From Chloroflexota bacterium (GTDB lineage Bacteria > Chloroflexota > UBA6077 > JACQUR01): a DNA stretch of 10,007 bases. How positions within the stretch are numbered: the first letter of the stretch is position 1; each line of letters starts with the position of its first letter. The stretch is from contig JACQUR010000279.1 in assembly GCA_016210245.1 (NCBI GenBank), positions 1 through 10,007 on the forward strand, in the 5' to 3' direction. This document shows, piece by piece, positions 1-7,150 of the stretch. Under the pieces are notes generated by a model. The model saw only the letters and a program-made list of their open reading frames with translations. It did not search any database and was not told the DNA's origin. Position numbers and translations under genes: made by a program.

Positions 1-384
1 GTCGATAACAGTTCCCCGATGGACCGCGGCGTATACGCCGATGGGCAGCGCCAGCCCCAGGGTGATCAGGATGCCCATCGCCGCGACCTCCAGCGTGGCC
101 GGCCAGCGGTCGAGCACCTCGTTGAGCGCCGGCTCGCTCGAGATGATCGACGTTCCGAAATCCCCCTGCGCCATCCGCTGCATATAGATGAGATACTGGA
201 CCGGTACCGGCTGATCCAGCCCGTAGCGGGCGCGCAGTTCCGCCTCGAACTCGGGGGTCGAGTACTCGCCCGCGAGGAGCGCGATCGGGTCGCCCGAGAG
301 GCGGACCATGAAGAAGACCAGCGTCACCACGAACCACAAGGCGATGAACGCCTGGAGCACGCGGTCAAGGATGAAACGCCGCAT
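1..384 (-). CDS. ABC transporter permease, DppB/OppB family (partial, N-terminal part)
   Basis: This is the N-terminal 128 residues of an inner-membrane permease of a peptide/nickel-type ABC importer; the rest lies beyond the left edge. It starts with MRRFILDRVLQAFIALWFVV. A first membrane segment lies at about residues 10-28 and a second at about 98-118. Between them is the periplasmic stretch with the family hallmarks GLDQPVPVQYL (about 54-64) and QGDFGTSI (about 72-79), which match DppB-type permeases. The start codon lies 37 bases after the stop of the upstream binding-protein gene on the same strand, so the two are almost certainly one operon. The second permease and the ATPases would be expected further left. 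The transported substrate cannot be told from this fragment. The family assignment is firm. Confidence 0.93.
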   Translation of the reverse strand, partial: MRRFILDRVLQAFIALWFVVTLVFFMVRLSGDPIALLAGEYSTPEFEAELRARYGLDQPVPVQYLIYMQRMAQGDFGTSIISSEPALNEVLDRWPATLEVAAMGILITLGLALPIGVYAAVHRGTVID

Positions 385-421
385 TTACCTGGCCCCCGAA
401 ATGCTGGCTGCCGCGCTCATA

Positions 422-2170
422 CTACCGCACTGGCATGGCATATTCATAGCCGCTGAGATAGGCGTCTCCAGGAGGCAGCGGCCAACTGGCGACGGTCTTG
501 GGATTGGAGGCGTAGAGCGCCGGCACGGCCACGACGGGCACCGCGTGGTAGGGCTCGTAGAAGGCCTTGGCAAGCTCGCGGTAGAGTTCCACGCGCTTGG
601 ACCGGTTGGCTTCCGCCAGGATCTTGTTGGACAAGTCATCGATCGCCGGTGCCTCGGCCACAGTGTTCTGGGCAGACTTGCTGGTCAGCCAGGTCCCCAT
701 CGCGGCCGCGGGTTCCGACAGGGGAGCTCCCTGGTACCCATGGGCCCAGGTGGTCCAGGCGGTGCGCCGGGGGATGCTGACCTGGGGCGCGAAGACAGCG
801 TAGTCCATAGGGGTGCGCTTGACCTTGAGGCCCAGGTTCCGCTCCCAGAAGCCGGCCACCGCTTCGCCGACGTCCACCATCTCGGCTCGCCCCGGCCAGG
901 GCATCAGGATCATCTCGATCTCCCGCGGGAAGCCCTGGGCATATCCCGCCTCCGCCAGCAGGCGCTTGGCCTCGGCCGGATCGTAGGGATAGGGCGTCAG
1001 GCTGGGCGGCACGAAATCACCGCCTGGGGCGAGGAACGGCACCACCGAGGGGACGCCTTCGCCCTCGAACACGCTCTTGATGATGGCCTGTTTGTCCACG
1101 GCCAGGTTGAGGGCCTTGCGCACCTTGAGCGCCCGCTCGCGGCTCGCCGGGTCCTTCGGATCCTCGACCCAGGGCACCTTGGGGTCGAAGGTCTCGCGGG
1201 AGGGCAGCACCTGGCCACCCAGGTGGACATGGTACTGCGCCGCGCCCTGGATTCTCAGGAGCTTCAAGCCGGCCGCTTCCGCCTCGCGCTTGAACTTGAA
1301 CGAGATCGCACCCACGTCGATCTCGCCGGAGCGCAACATGGCCAGGCGCGCTGCCTCGTCGGCCACCTGGCGGACGACGAGGGTCTTGAACGGCGCCGTC
1401 TGCCGCCAGTGTTGGTCGAGCGCCTCGAAGGTCGCGGACTGGTTGCGCTTGTGCTCGATCAGCTTGAACGGTCCGGTGCCGACCGGCTTGGTGGTGGCCT
1501 GTCGCTCCCCCGCCGTCTCGACGTACTTCTTGGAGACGATGCCGAAGTAGTTGGGCGTGAGCCGTCCGAGCAGGGTCACGCTTGGCTGCTTCAGGTGGAG
1601 GACGACCTCGTACGGGTTGACCACCTCGACCCGGTCCACCAGTTGCTTGAAGACGGCGGCATTGGAAGCCACAGCCTTGTCGGTCATGAACTGCTCGACC
1701 GAGAACTTGACGTCCGGTGCGGTCAGCTCGCCCTGGCCATCATGGAACTGGACGCCCTTGCGCAGGAAAAAGCGCCAGCGCTTGCCCGCCTCCTCGATCT
1801 CCCAGCGCTCGGCCAGCATCGGCACGGTATCGCCGCTCTGCCGGTCGATGTTGACGAGGGATTCGTAGAAGGCGCCCATGACCGCCCAGCCTTCTCGCCC
1901 TGTCTCGAGCCAGGGGAGCCAGGCCTCCGCGGTCCCGAGCGACGAGGTGCCGATGGTGAACTTGCCCGACGGCTTCGCGGCAGGCTTCGCCGCCGGGGCT
2001 GCCGTGGCGGGCGCGGCCGCGGGCTTGGCGGCCGGGGCTTCCTTCGCCGGCGCAGCCGCCGGCTTGGCCGCCTCCTGGGCCGGCGCGGCAGGCGCCGCCG
2101 GAGACGGCGCGCAGGATGCCATCACGATAACCAGGCCGATAGCCAGGAGCAACCCGAGTAGTGTGCGCAT
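422..2170 (-). CDS. ABC transporter substrate-binding lipoprotein, SBP family 5 (peptide/nickel-type)
   Basis: This 582-residue extracytoplasmic solute-binding protein captures the ligand and hands it to the permease encoded 37 bases downstream. The N-terminus has a lipoprotein signal: a positive start (MRT), a hydrophobic core and a lipobox MASC with the acylated Cys at residue 20. Residues 21-70 are a low-complexity Ala/Pro/Lys linker made of imperfect AAPAAKP-like units. The mature SBP_bac_5 domain follows from about residue 71. It shows family landmarks such as PMLAERWEI, KGVQFHDG, GTGPFKLIEH and VRKALNLAVDKQAII. The ATG is preceded by a strong ribosome-binding site (GAGGAGG, six bases upstream), which fixes the start. 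The family includes binders of oligopeptides, nickel chelates, opines and sugars, so the ligand is not predictable. The neighbouring molybdoenzyme gene is on the same strand but is separated by palindromic repeats, so co-transcription is uncertain. Confidence 0.93.
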   Translation of the reverse strand: MRTLLGLLLAIGLVIVMASCAPSPAAPAAPAQEAAKPAAAPAKEAPAAKPAAAPATAAPAAKPAAKPSGKFTIGTSSLGTAEAWLPWLETGREGWAVMGAFYESLVNIDRQSGDTVPMLAERWEIEEAGKRWRFFLRKGVQFHDGQGELTAPDVKFSVEQFMTDKAVASNAAVFKQLVDRVEVVNPYEVVLHLKQPSVTLLGRLTPNYFGIVSKKYVETAGERQATTKPVGTGPFKLIEHKRNQSATFEALDQHWRQTAPFKTLVVRQVADEAARLAMLRSGEIDVGAISFKFKREAEAAGLKLLRIQGAAQYHVHLGGQVLPSRETFDPKVPWVEDPKDPASRERALKVRKALNLAVDKQAIIKSVFEGEGVPSVVPFLAPGGDFVPPSLTPYPYDPAEAKRLLAEAGYAQGFPREIEMILMPWPGRAEMVDVGEAVAGFWERNLGLKVKRTPMDYAVFAPQVSIPRRTAWTTWAHGYQGAPLSEPAAAMGTWLTSKSAQNTVAEAPAIDDLSNKILAEANRSKRVELYRELAKAFYEPYHAVPVVAVPALYASNPKTVASWPLPPGDAYLSGYEYAMPVR

Positions 2171-2186
2171 GGTGACCTCCTCAGCC

Positions 2187-2204
2187 GGGTGAGGCCTCTC
2201 ACCC
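2187..2204. repeat. Short palindrome in the leader of the binding-protein gene
   Basis: A perfect 7-bp inverted repeat, GGGTGAG-GCCT-CTCACCC, ends 16 bases before the binding-protein start codon and abuts its ribosome-binding site. In the transcript it would form a hairpin just upstream of the initiation region. It is the first of three adjacent palindromes and looks like part of a dispersed repeat rather than a gene-specific operator, although it could influence translation. Confidence 0.6.
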
Positions 2205-2207
2205 TGA

Positions 2208-2228
2208 CCCTCTCCTACAGGGAGAGGG
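2208..2228. repeat. 8-bp stem palindrome (CCCTCTCC-TACAG-GGAGAGGG)
   Basis: A perfect 8-bp inverted repeat with a 5-base loop, three bases from the neighbouring palindrome. No T-tract follows on either strand, so it is not a classical intrinsic terminator. Its composition and spacing suggest a dispersed intergenic repeat. It lies in the presumed 5' leader of the binding-protein gene and downstream of the molybdoenzyme stop codon. Confidence 0.65.
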
Positions 2229-2251
2229 AACCTTGCTCCACCGGGCTACGC

Positions 2252-2274
2252 GGGCGGGGGACACGTCCCCGCCC
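2252..2274. repeat. GC-rich palindrome (GGGCGGGG ... CCCCGCCC)
   Basis: Inverted arms GGGCGGGG and CCCCGCCC, with inner GGAC/GTCC pairing and one unpaired G, give a very stable hairpin. It begins 14 bases past the stop codon of the molybdoenzyme gene, as read on the minus strand. It could stop or protect the 3' end of that transcript even without a U-tract. A flanking CTACG on both sides suggests a dispersed element with defined ends. Confidence 0.6.
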
Positions 2275-2285
2275 TACGACCCCTT

Positions 2286-2310
2286 ACTCAGGACTCAGGA
2301 CTCAGCACTC
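2286..2310. repeat. 7-base tandem repeat (ACTCAGG, about 3.5 copies)
   Basis: The unit ACTCAGG occurs twice exactly, then as ACTCAGC, then as ACTC. The array overlaps the 3' end of the molybdoenzyme gene: read on the minus strand it encodes the last residues (VLSPES) and supplies the TGA stop. It has the same 7-base period as the two arrays at 6262-6348, which suggests a common mechanism or related origin. Confidence 0.8.
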
Positions 2311-5300
2311 CGCTCTTCGCCCTTCGCACCTCCACGCGCGTCCCCCGGTCGTTGAGGCCGGGCTGGCCGTGGATGCTCCCGGGCCGGATGTGGAAATAGC
2401 CGCCGGCCCACTCGATCGGGTTCAGCGGGGTGGGCTGGACGGTCTTGAAGTGCTGCCAGCCCCGGAACTGGTAGTTCTCCCAGCCGTGATAGATGATGAC
2501 CTGGCCTGGGCGCACGGCCGGCGAAACCACGGCCTGGACGCGGAAGGCGCCGACATCGTTCGACACGTCCACGGAGTCCCCGTCGCAGATGCCGCGCACC
2601 GCCACATCCTGCGCGTTCATGAACATCGCCGGCTCGCCCCGTTGGAGCGCCAGCATGAGGGCGTCGTCGACCCAGTTGCTGTGGATGGTCCAGCGGGCGT
2701 GGCCGCCGGTCAACTGGAGGGGGTAGTCGCCCCCGGCCATGGGTGGGTCCTTGTGGGTGGGCAGGGCCTCGTCGAGCTCCAGGTAGAGGTCCTGGTCGAT
2801 GTAGAACTGGAGGCGGCGGGTGAGGGTAGGGTAGGGCTGCTTGTTCTGGGTGTGCCAGGTGAGAGGCACCAGCGGCTCGCCCACCTCGAGGTCGCAGGCG
2901 TTGCCTAGGGACCGCACCCCGGTGCCCAGGCTGGTGAAGGCCGCGATACCCCGCTCCTTGAACCCCTCCCAGCCCAGCGGCTCCGCGTTCCCGGAGTTCA
3001 CGTAGGCGTCGCGGGCGATGTCCTCCTCGTCCTCCTCGTACAGGCCGCCAAAGGTGACCGCCTCCTCCAGCTTGTCCAGGCGCCGCTCCCGGCCATCCTT
3101 GTCCCGGTAGGTCAGCACCCCCCGCTCGCGGGCCCTGCGCGCCACCGCCCGGGCCAGGCGGACGAAGATCGTCCAGTCGCTCAGCGACTCGTACAGCGGA
3201 TCCACCGCCTTGCCGAGCACCTGCAGATAGGGCGACTGGGTGGAGCTCAGCGTCGAGGTCGAGGTGCGCTCGTACCAGCCGCAGGCGGGCAGGACGTAGT
3301 CCGAGTAGAGCGCTGTCCCACTCATGCGCCAGTCCACCGTGAGCACCAGCTTCAGCTTGGGCAGGAGCGTGCGCATGAGCTGGTCGGTGGCCCGGCTGCG
3401 GCGGAAGATGTTGCCGCCCACCTCGACCAGGATGCGGGGCTCTTTCTCCGGCGCCGGGTACACCACCTGCCACCCCCTGGCCAGCGCCTCAGCCATGTAC
3501 TCGCCCGGGGTCCGCTTCAGGTAGGGGTCCCACCTGGGGTGCCGCTCGTTCTGCTCCAGCAGCCCGCCATGGATCCAGGAAACCATGGACGGCAGCCCGA
3601 TCGCCCCCGAGGCCACCGCCTGCTTGGTGTACTCGTTGAGGATCATCTCGGTAGTGTAGCCATCCGCGCGCCAGGCGGCGTAGCGCGGGTCCGCCGACGC
3701 TGCCGCCTGGAGGGTCTGCTTCCCGTGGCGCTCCAGCGCGCCCAGGGCCGTGTCCGGGAAGAGGAAGGGGAAGGCGCTGTAGGTGGCGCCCTTGCGACCC
3801 ATGTGGCCACACAGGGCGAAGACCAGCATCATGGCCCGTTCGATCAGGTCCCCGTGGTAGAACTTGCCGAAGCCGGAGGTGCTGATGTTGACCACCCCAC
3901 CGGCGGTCGCCACCTCCCGCGCCAGCGTCTCGATCTGGGAGGCTGGCACCCCGGTGGTGCCGGAGGCCAGCTCCGGGGTGAAGCGGCTGTTGAGCTGATC
4001 GCGCAGCAGCTCGAACACGGGCCGCGCACGCACCGGGCCCTGGAGCGTCTCGACCTCGTAGCTACCCTCCAGGGCCGGCACCAGCCCGTTGAGGGCCAGG
4101 CTCTTGCGCGGCGCCTCCACCACCTGGGCGGAGGCCTGGTCGTAGAGGTAGAAGATGTCCTCACGTCCGCCCCGCTTCAGGTCGCGCTCGCGCAGCAGGC
4201 GGGCGGTGTCCTCCCGCACCAGGAGGGGCAGGTCGGTCTGCTCACGCACGAAGTCCGCCTTGAACAGCCCCTCGCGCACGATCACCTGGCACATCGACAG
4301 GGCCAGAGCCGCGTCGGTGCCGATGTTCAGCGGCACCCACAGATCGGCGTGGACGGCGGAGGCGTTGTAGTCGGGCGCGATGGTGATGACTCGCGCGCCC
4401 CGGTAGCGGGCCTCCGAGATATAGTGGTAGTTGGGGACGTTGGTATAGCCGGGGTTGCCGCCCCAGACCAGGATCACGTCGGCGTGGAACCAGTTGTCGG
4501 CCGAGTCGGAAAACACGATCTTGCCCGCGGTGACCGCCGCCCCCTGGTGGTCGTCGCCGATCTCCACATTCGGGCTGGGGAGGGGCGCGCCCAGCGCCTC
4601 GAAGAAGGCGTTCGCCCCCATGCCCTCGCTCGCCTGGCTGTACACCTGGGTCCCGCCAGGCTGGAAGATCGCGTCCGGGCCGTCGGTGGCCAGCACGTCG
4701 ATGAGCAGGTCGGCGATCTCGGCCAGGGCCTGGTCCCAGCTCAGCCGCTGCCAGCGCCCCTCGCCCCGCTCGCCCGCCCGCTTCAGTGGATACTTGAGTC
4801 GGGCCGGGTCGTAGGTCCGGTTCGCGTAGCACACCCCCTTCTGGCAGCCGCGCGGGTTGGCGTCCGGGACCGACGGGTCGTTGGGCGAGGGGTAGTTCCC
4901 GGCCTGCTCCTCGCGCAGCACCACCCCATCGTACACGAAGAGGTTGAAGTTGCAGGCGCGCTGGTACCAGCAGTTGCCCAGGTGGGAGGACTTGACGACC
5001 CGGTCCCAGGGCAGGGCGAGGCTCCGCACCGCCCGCAGGTCGTAGGCCGGGCCACCCTGGGTGGGCGGCCGCTCCTCCCACAGAGCGCGCAACTCCAGCG
5101 CTACCGCCTCGCCCTGCGCCCCGGTGGGGCTGCCGCCCTGAAGGGCGGGCCTGGCCCGGAGAGGCCCGCCCTTCAGGGCGGCAGCCCCAACCCTCCCCAC
5201 GTCCGAAAGGTACTGCAGATCCTGCGCGCAGAACTCAGCCGCCAGGCGGGCCAGAGACGGGTAGAAGGGGATTTCGGATTGGGGCTCGGCCGTCAGCCGC

Positions 5301-5842
5301 GCCACGCGCCCGGCCACCTGCTCGGCCAGTTCCGCGACGTGGGCGGCGAGGAAGTCGCGCGTGGCGGCAGCGTAAGACTGCGCCGCCTCGACCCTCCCGC
5401 TGGCCAGCGCCCGAGCCTGCTGGAAGGTCAGCCAGTGCAGGAACTCCAGCTCCACCGCCAGGTGGTCAGGCCGCTCGTGTACCTCGGGCGCCCGGCGCAG
5501 GCCGAAGAAGCGGTGGAAGCGGAGCAGGTCTTCCATCACCCCCAGGCGGTTGCCGCGGTACTCCCCTTCGTACAGCGAGCAGGGTGGGCCGCCTACGGAG
5601 CCAACGTCGAACAGGTGGGCGTAGGCACCCTGCAGGGTAGTGGGCGCGGGCCCCGGGGGAGCGAGCGCTGCCCCGTCGATGGGCAACGGGTACGGCAGGC
5701 CGGCCGCGGCCTTGCGTACGTGGCCCTGGAACTGCCCGCTGGAAACGGCCTCGCACCCCTCGGACGAGGGATAGCGATAGGCCGCCGCGAGCAGAGCGTA
5801 CATTCGGCTCCGACCAGCGGCTTCGAGCTCGAGTTGCGGCAT
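2288..5842 (-). CDS. TorD-like chaperone fused to type II DMSO-reductase-family molybdopterin oxidoreductase
   Basis: One uninterrupted frame of 1184 residues encodes two functions normally carried by separate genes. Residues 1 to about 215 match the TorD/DmsD-type assembly chaperone of type II DMSO reductases (PPCSLYEGEY at about 87-96, PDHLAVELEF at about 125-134). Residues 219-239 are encoded by a nested palindrome. From about residue 265 a full-length catalytic subunit follows, with His287, Cys291, Cys297 and Cys333 for a [4Fe-4S] cluster, then NPRGCQKG, a probable Mo-ligand Asp in IGDDHQG (about 428-434), and a C-terminal dinucleotide-binding domain (GWENYQFRGW, TPLNPIEW). Relatives include ethylbenzene, dimethylsulfide, selenate and (per)chlorate enzymes; the substrate here is unknown. 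No Tat signal or beta subunit is seen. The ATG at 5842 is preferred over a GTG at 5863 because GGAAG lies 7 bases upstream of it. The last nine residues come from or adjoin a tandem repeat. Confidence 0.88.
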   Translation of the reverse strand: MPQLELEAAGRSRMYALLAAAYRYPSSEGCEAVSSGQFQGHVRKAAAGLPYPLPIDGAALAPPGPAPTTLQGAYAHLFDVGSVGGPPCSLYEGEYRGNRLGVMEDLLRFHRFFGLRRAPEVHERPDHLAVELEFLHWLTFQQARALASGRVEAAQSYAAATRDFLAAHVAELAEQVAGRVARLTAEPQSEIPFYPSLARLAAEFCAQDLQYLSDVGRVGAAALKGGPLRARPALQGGSPTGAQGEAVALELRALWEERPPTQGGPAYDLRAVRSLALPWDRVVKSSHLGNCWYQRACNFNLFVYDGVVLREEQAGNYPSPNDPSVPDANPRGCQKGVCYANRTYDPARLKYPLKRAGERGEGRWQRLSWDQALAEIADLLIDVLATDGPDAIFQPGGTQVYSQASEGMGANAFFEALGAPLPSPNVEIGDDHQGAAVTAGKIVFSDSADNWFHADVILVWGGNPGYTNVPNYHYISEARYRGARVITIAPDYNASAVHADLWVPLNIGTDAALALSMCQVIVREGLFKADFVREQTDLPLLVREDTARLLRERDLKRGGREDIFYLYDQASAQVVEAPRKSLALNGLVPALEGSYEVETLQGPVRARPVFELLRDQLNSRFTPELASGTTGVPASQIETLAREVATAGGVVNISTSGFGKFYHGDLIERAMMLVFALCGHMGRKGATYSAFPFLFPDTALGALERHGKQTLQAAASADPRYAAWRADGYTTEMILNEYTKQAVASGAIGLPSMVSWIHGGLLEQNERHPRWDPYLKRTPGEYMAEALARGWQVVYPAPEKEPRILVEVGGNIFRRSRATDQLMRTLLPKLKLVLTVDWRMSGTALYSDYVLPACGWYERTSTSTLSSTQSPYLQVLGKAVDPLYESLSDWTIFVRLARAVARRARERGVLTYRDKDGRERRLDKLEEAVTFGGLYEEDEEDIARDAYVNSGNAEPLGWEGFKERGIAAFTSLGTGVRSLGNACDLEVGEPLVPLTWHTQNKQPYPTLTRRLQFYIDQDLYLELDEALPTHKDPPMAGGDYPLQLTGGHARWTIHSNWVDDALMLALQRGEPAMFMNAQDVAVRGICDGDSVDVSNDVGAFRVQAVVSPAVRPGQVIIYHGWENYQFRGWQHFKTVQPTPLNPIEWAGGYFHIRPGSIHGQPGLNDRGTRVEVRRAKSGVLSPES
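5125..5189. repeat. Nested palindromic element, copy 1 (inside the fusion gene)
   Basis: Two perfectly complementary 28-base arms (5125-5152 and 5162-5189) flank a 9-base loop. Each arm contains its own smaller palindrome, CCGCCCTGAAGGGCGG, so the element can fold as one long hairpin or as two small ones. The same core recurs in both arms of the element at 9572-9636. Read on the minus strand it is open in the frame of the molybdoenzyme gene and encodes a linker with the near-repeat ALKGGP / ALQGGSP. It looks like a REP- or MITE-like dispersed element inserted in coding sequence. Confidence 0.9.
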
Positions 5843-5932
5843 GGTCCGACTTCCATCCCCCACCGCGCACAGCGCGGAGCGACCGACGAGTTCTTCCAGG
5901 TCGGCGTTACCCTGTGGCGACCAGCGCCGGTA

Positions 5933-5947
5933 TACCCGTGTGTACCC
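5933..5947. promoter_or_regulatory. Candidate operator: two direct TACCC half-sites 10 bases apart
   Basis: TACCC occurs at 5933-5937 and again at 5943-5947, one helical turn apart, and overlaps the 8-base palindrome GGTATACC. The pair lies about 90-110 bases upstream of the molybdoenzyme start. The same pentamer recurs in both orientations at 6191-6219. The site is suggested only by motif recurrence; no regulator is identified. Confidence 0.25.
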
Positions 5948-6190
5948 GGTTCAGTGTGCGGGCACGGCCGGGCGATACCACTGCGGAACCGTGCGGCGTG
6001 TACGCGGGATAACTGGCCGGTGCAAGCCGCATCGCCCCGGCTGGGTGGCGCACGGACCCATAGCCCGGCGCTTGCCTCACGGGGCGCGTCGTGAACGTAG
6101 GTTCTATTGGGCTGGAGTGCAGCGTAAGCCGTTCTAGTCGCGTGTCCCGTCGACTATATACAGGACCGCCAGGCCGCGCCCCACCCCGAT

Positions 6191-6219
6191 GGGTAGTCCA
6201 CCACCTACCCGTTTGGGTA
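6191..6219. promoter_or_regulatory. Candidate operator: GGGTA / TACCC-N4-GGGTA dyad
   Basis: Three half-sites lie here: GGGTA at 6191-6195, TACCC at 6206-6210 and GGGTA at 6215-6219. The last two form the hairpin-like dyad CCTACCC-GTTT-GGGTAGG at 6204-6221. On the minus strand the first site reads TACCCAT, which fits the TACYYMT heptamer known for NarL-type response regulators, though the dyad spacing is not the classical 7-2-7. The position, about 140 bases upstream of the dehydrogenase, suits a control site. The alternative is a simple hairpin. Confidence 0.3.
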
Positions 6220-6261
6220 GGGCGCGCAGCGGTCGGTAACTGCGCTACACTGGCCAGTGGC

Positions 6262-6313
<52 letters not shown>

Positions 6314-6319
6314 AGTGTC

Positions 6320-6348
6320 CCACTGACCACTGACCACTGACCACTGAC
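6320..6348. repeat. 7-base tandem array (CCACTGA, 4 exact copies)
   Basis: Four exact copies of CCACTGA lie just before the dehydrogenase start. Its complement, TCAGTGG, resembles the CAGTAGG unit of the adjacent array, so the two arrays are roughly inverted relatives separated by a short spacer (GAGTGTC). The array ends 13 bases before the GTG start codon and directly precedes the ribosome-binding site, so it would lie in the mRNA leader. Confidence 0.92.
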
Positions 6349-6361
6349 AAGGGAGGGTGAG

Positions 6362-7126
6362 GTGGACGAACGATTGGCGGGGCGCGTGGCGGTGGTCACG
6401 GGCGGCGGCAAGGGCATCGGCGTGCATTACGTGCAGGGCCTGGCCCGCGCGGGAGCGCGCGTGGCCGCAGCGGATATCGATGGCGCGGCGGCGGAGGGCG
6501 TGGCCGCGCGGCTGAGAGCCGAGGGGGCCGACGCGCTGGGCCTCACGGTGGATGTTTCGGACGCGCAGAGCGTGGACCGGATGGTGCGCCAGGTGGTGGA
6601 GCGCTTCGGACGACTGGACGTGCTGGTCAATAATGCCGCCCTGTTCACCGCGCTCTTTCCCCAACGGCCGTTCTACGAGTTGGACCCGGCCGCCTGGGAC
6701 CGGGCGCTGGCGGTCAACGTGAAGGGCCTGTTCCTGTGCGCCCGTGCCGCCTATCCCCATTTGCGCGCCTCGGGCCACGGGCGGATCATCAATATCACCT
6801 CCGATACCGTGTTCAGTGGCATGCCGAACTTCCTGCACTACGTGACCACCAAGGGGGCGGTGATCGCCTTCACCCGCGCCCTGGCCCGCGAGGTCGGCCA
6901 GGACGGGATCACGGTCAATGCCCTCGCGCCGGGGTTGACCGCCAGCGACAGCGCTGCCTCCGTCTACCCGGCCGAGCTGTTCGAAACCCGGGCCCAGAAC
7001 CGGGCCATCAAGCGGGTCGAGGTGCCGGAGGACCTGGTGGGAACGATCGTGTTCCTGGCCTCGGATGAGGCGGCGTTCATCACCGGCCAGACGCTGGTAG
7101 TCAACGGCGGCTACACCATGCACTGA
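6362..7126 (+). CDS. Short-chain dehydrogenase/reductase (classical SDR)
   Basis: This 254-residue soluble oxidoreductase has a Rossmann fold and would interconvert an alcohol and a ketone; the substrate is unknown. The cofactor loop is TGGGKGIG (residues 13-20) and the structural motif is NNAA (90-93). The catalytic tetrad is complete: Asn119, Ser147, Tyr160 and Lys164 (YVTTK). Asp38 at the end of the second strand predicts preference for NAD(H) over NADP(H). The C-terminus (TGQTLVVNGGYTMH) is typical and the length is normal for the family. The start is a GTG, chosen because GGGAGGGTGAG lies immediately upstream and the protein then begins at the usual distance from the glycine motif. The gene diverges from the molybdoenzyme gene and converges with the MFS gene, so it is probably monocistronic. 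Names such as FabG or 7-alpha-hydroxysteroid dehydrogenase would be over-specific. Confidence 0.93.
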   Translation: MDERLAGRVAVVTGGGKGIGVHYVQGLARAGARVAAADIDGAAAEGVAARLRAEGADALGLTVDVSDAQSVDRMVRQVVERFGRLDVLVNNAALFTALFPQRPFYELDPAAWDRALAVNVKGLFLCARAAYPHLRASGHGRIINITSDTVFSGMPNFLHYVTTKGAVIAFTRALAREVGQDGITVNALAPGLTASDSAASVYPAELFETRAQNRAIKRVEVPEDLVGTIVFLASDEAAFITGQTLVVNGGYTMH

Positions 7127-7150
7127 GTCCACCGCGGAGCACGAGGACGC

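Noticed and set aside
308..2161. 617-codon plus-strand open frame opposite the binding-protein gene
   Set aside because: It is Arg/Gly/Leu-rich antisense sequence made possible by high GC. The minus strand encodes a clear lipoprotein binding protein with signal, ribosome-binding site and family motifs.
3539..6094. 851-codon plus-strand open frame opposite the molybdoenzyme
   Set aside because: The composition is that of a GC-rich shadow frame with no recognisable domain. The minus-strand product has cofactor-binding motifs throughout.
6132..6160. Possible promoter TTCTAG - 17 bases - TATATA
   Set aside because: The -35 matches only 2 of 6 positions. The AT-rich spot alone is not enough, although it is the best -10-like sequence in the divergent region.
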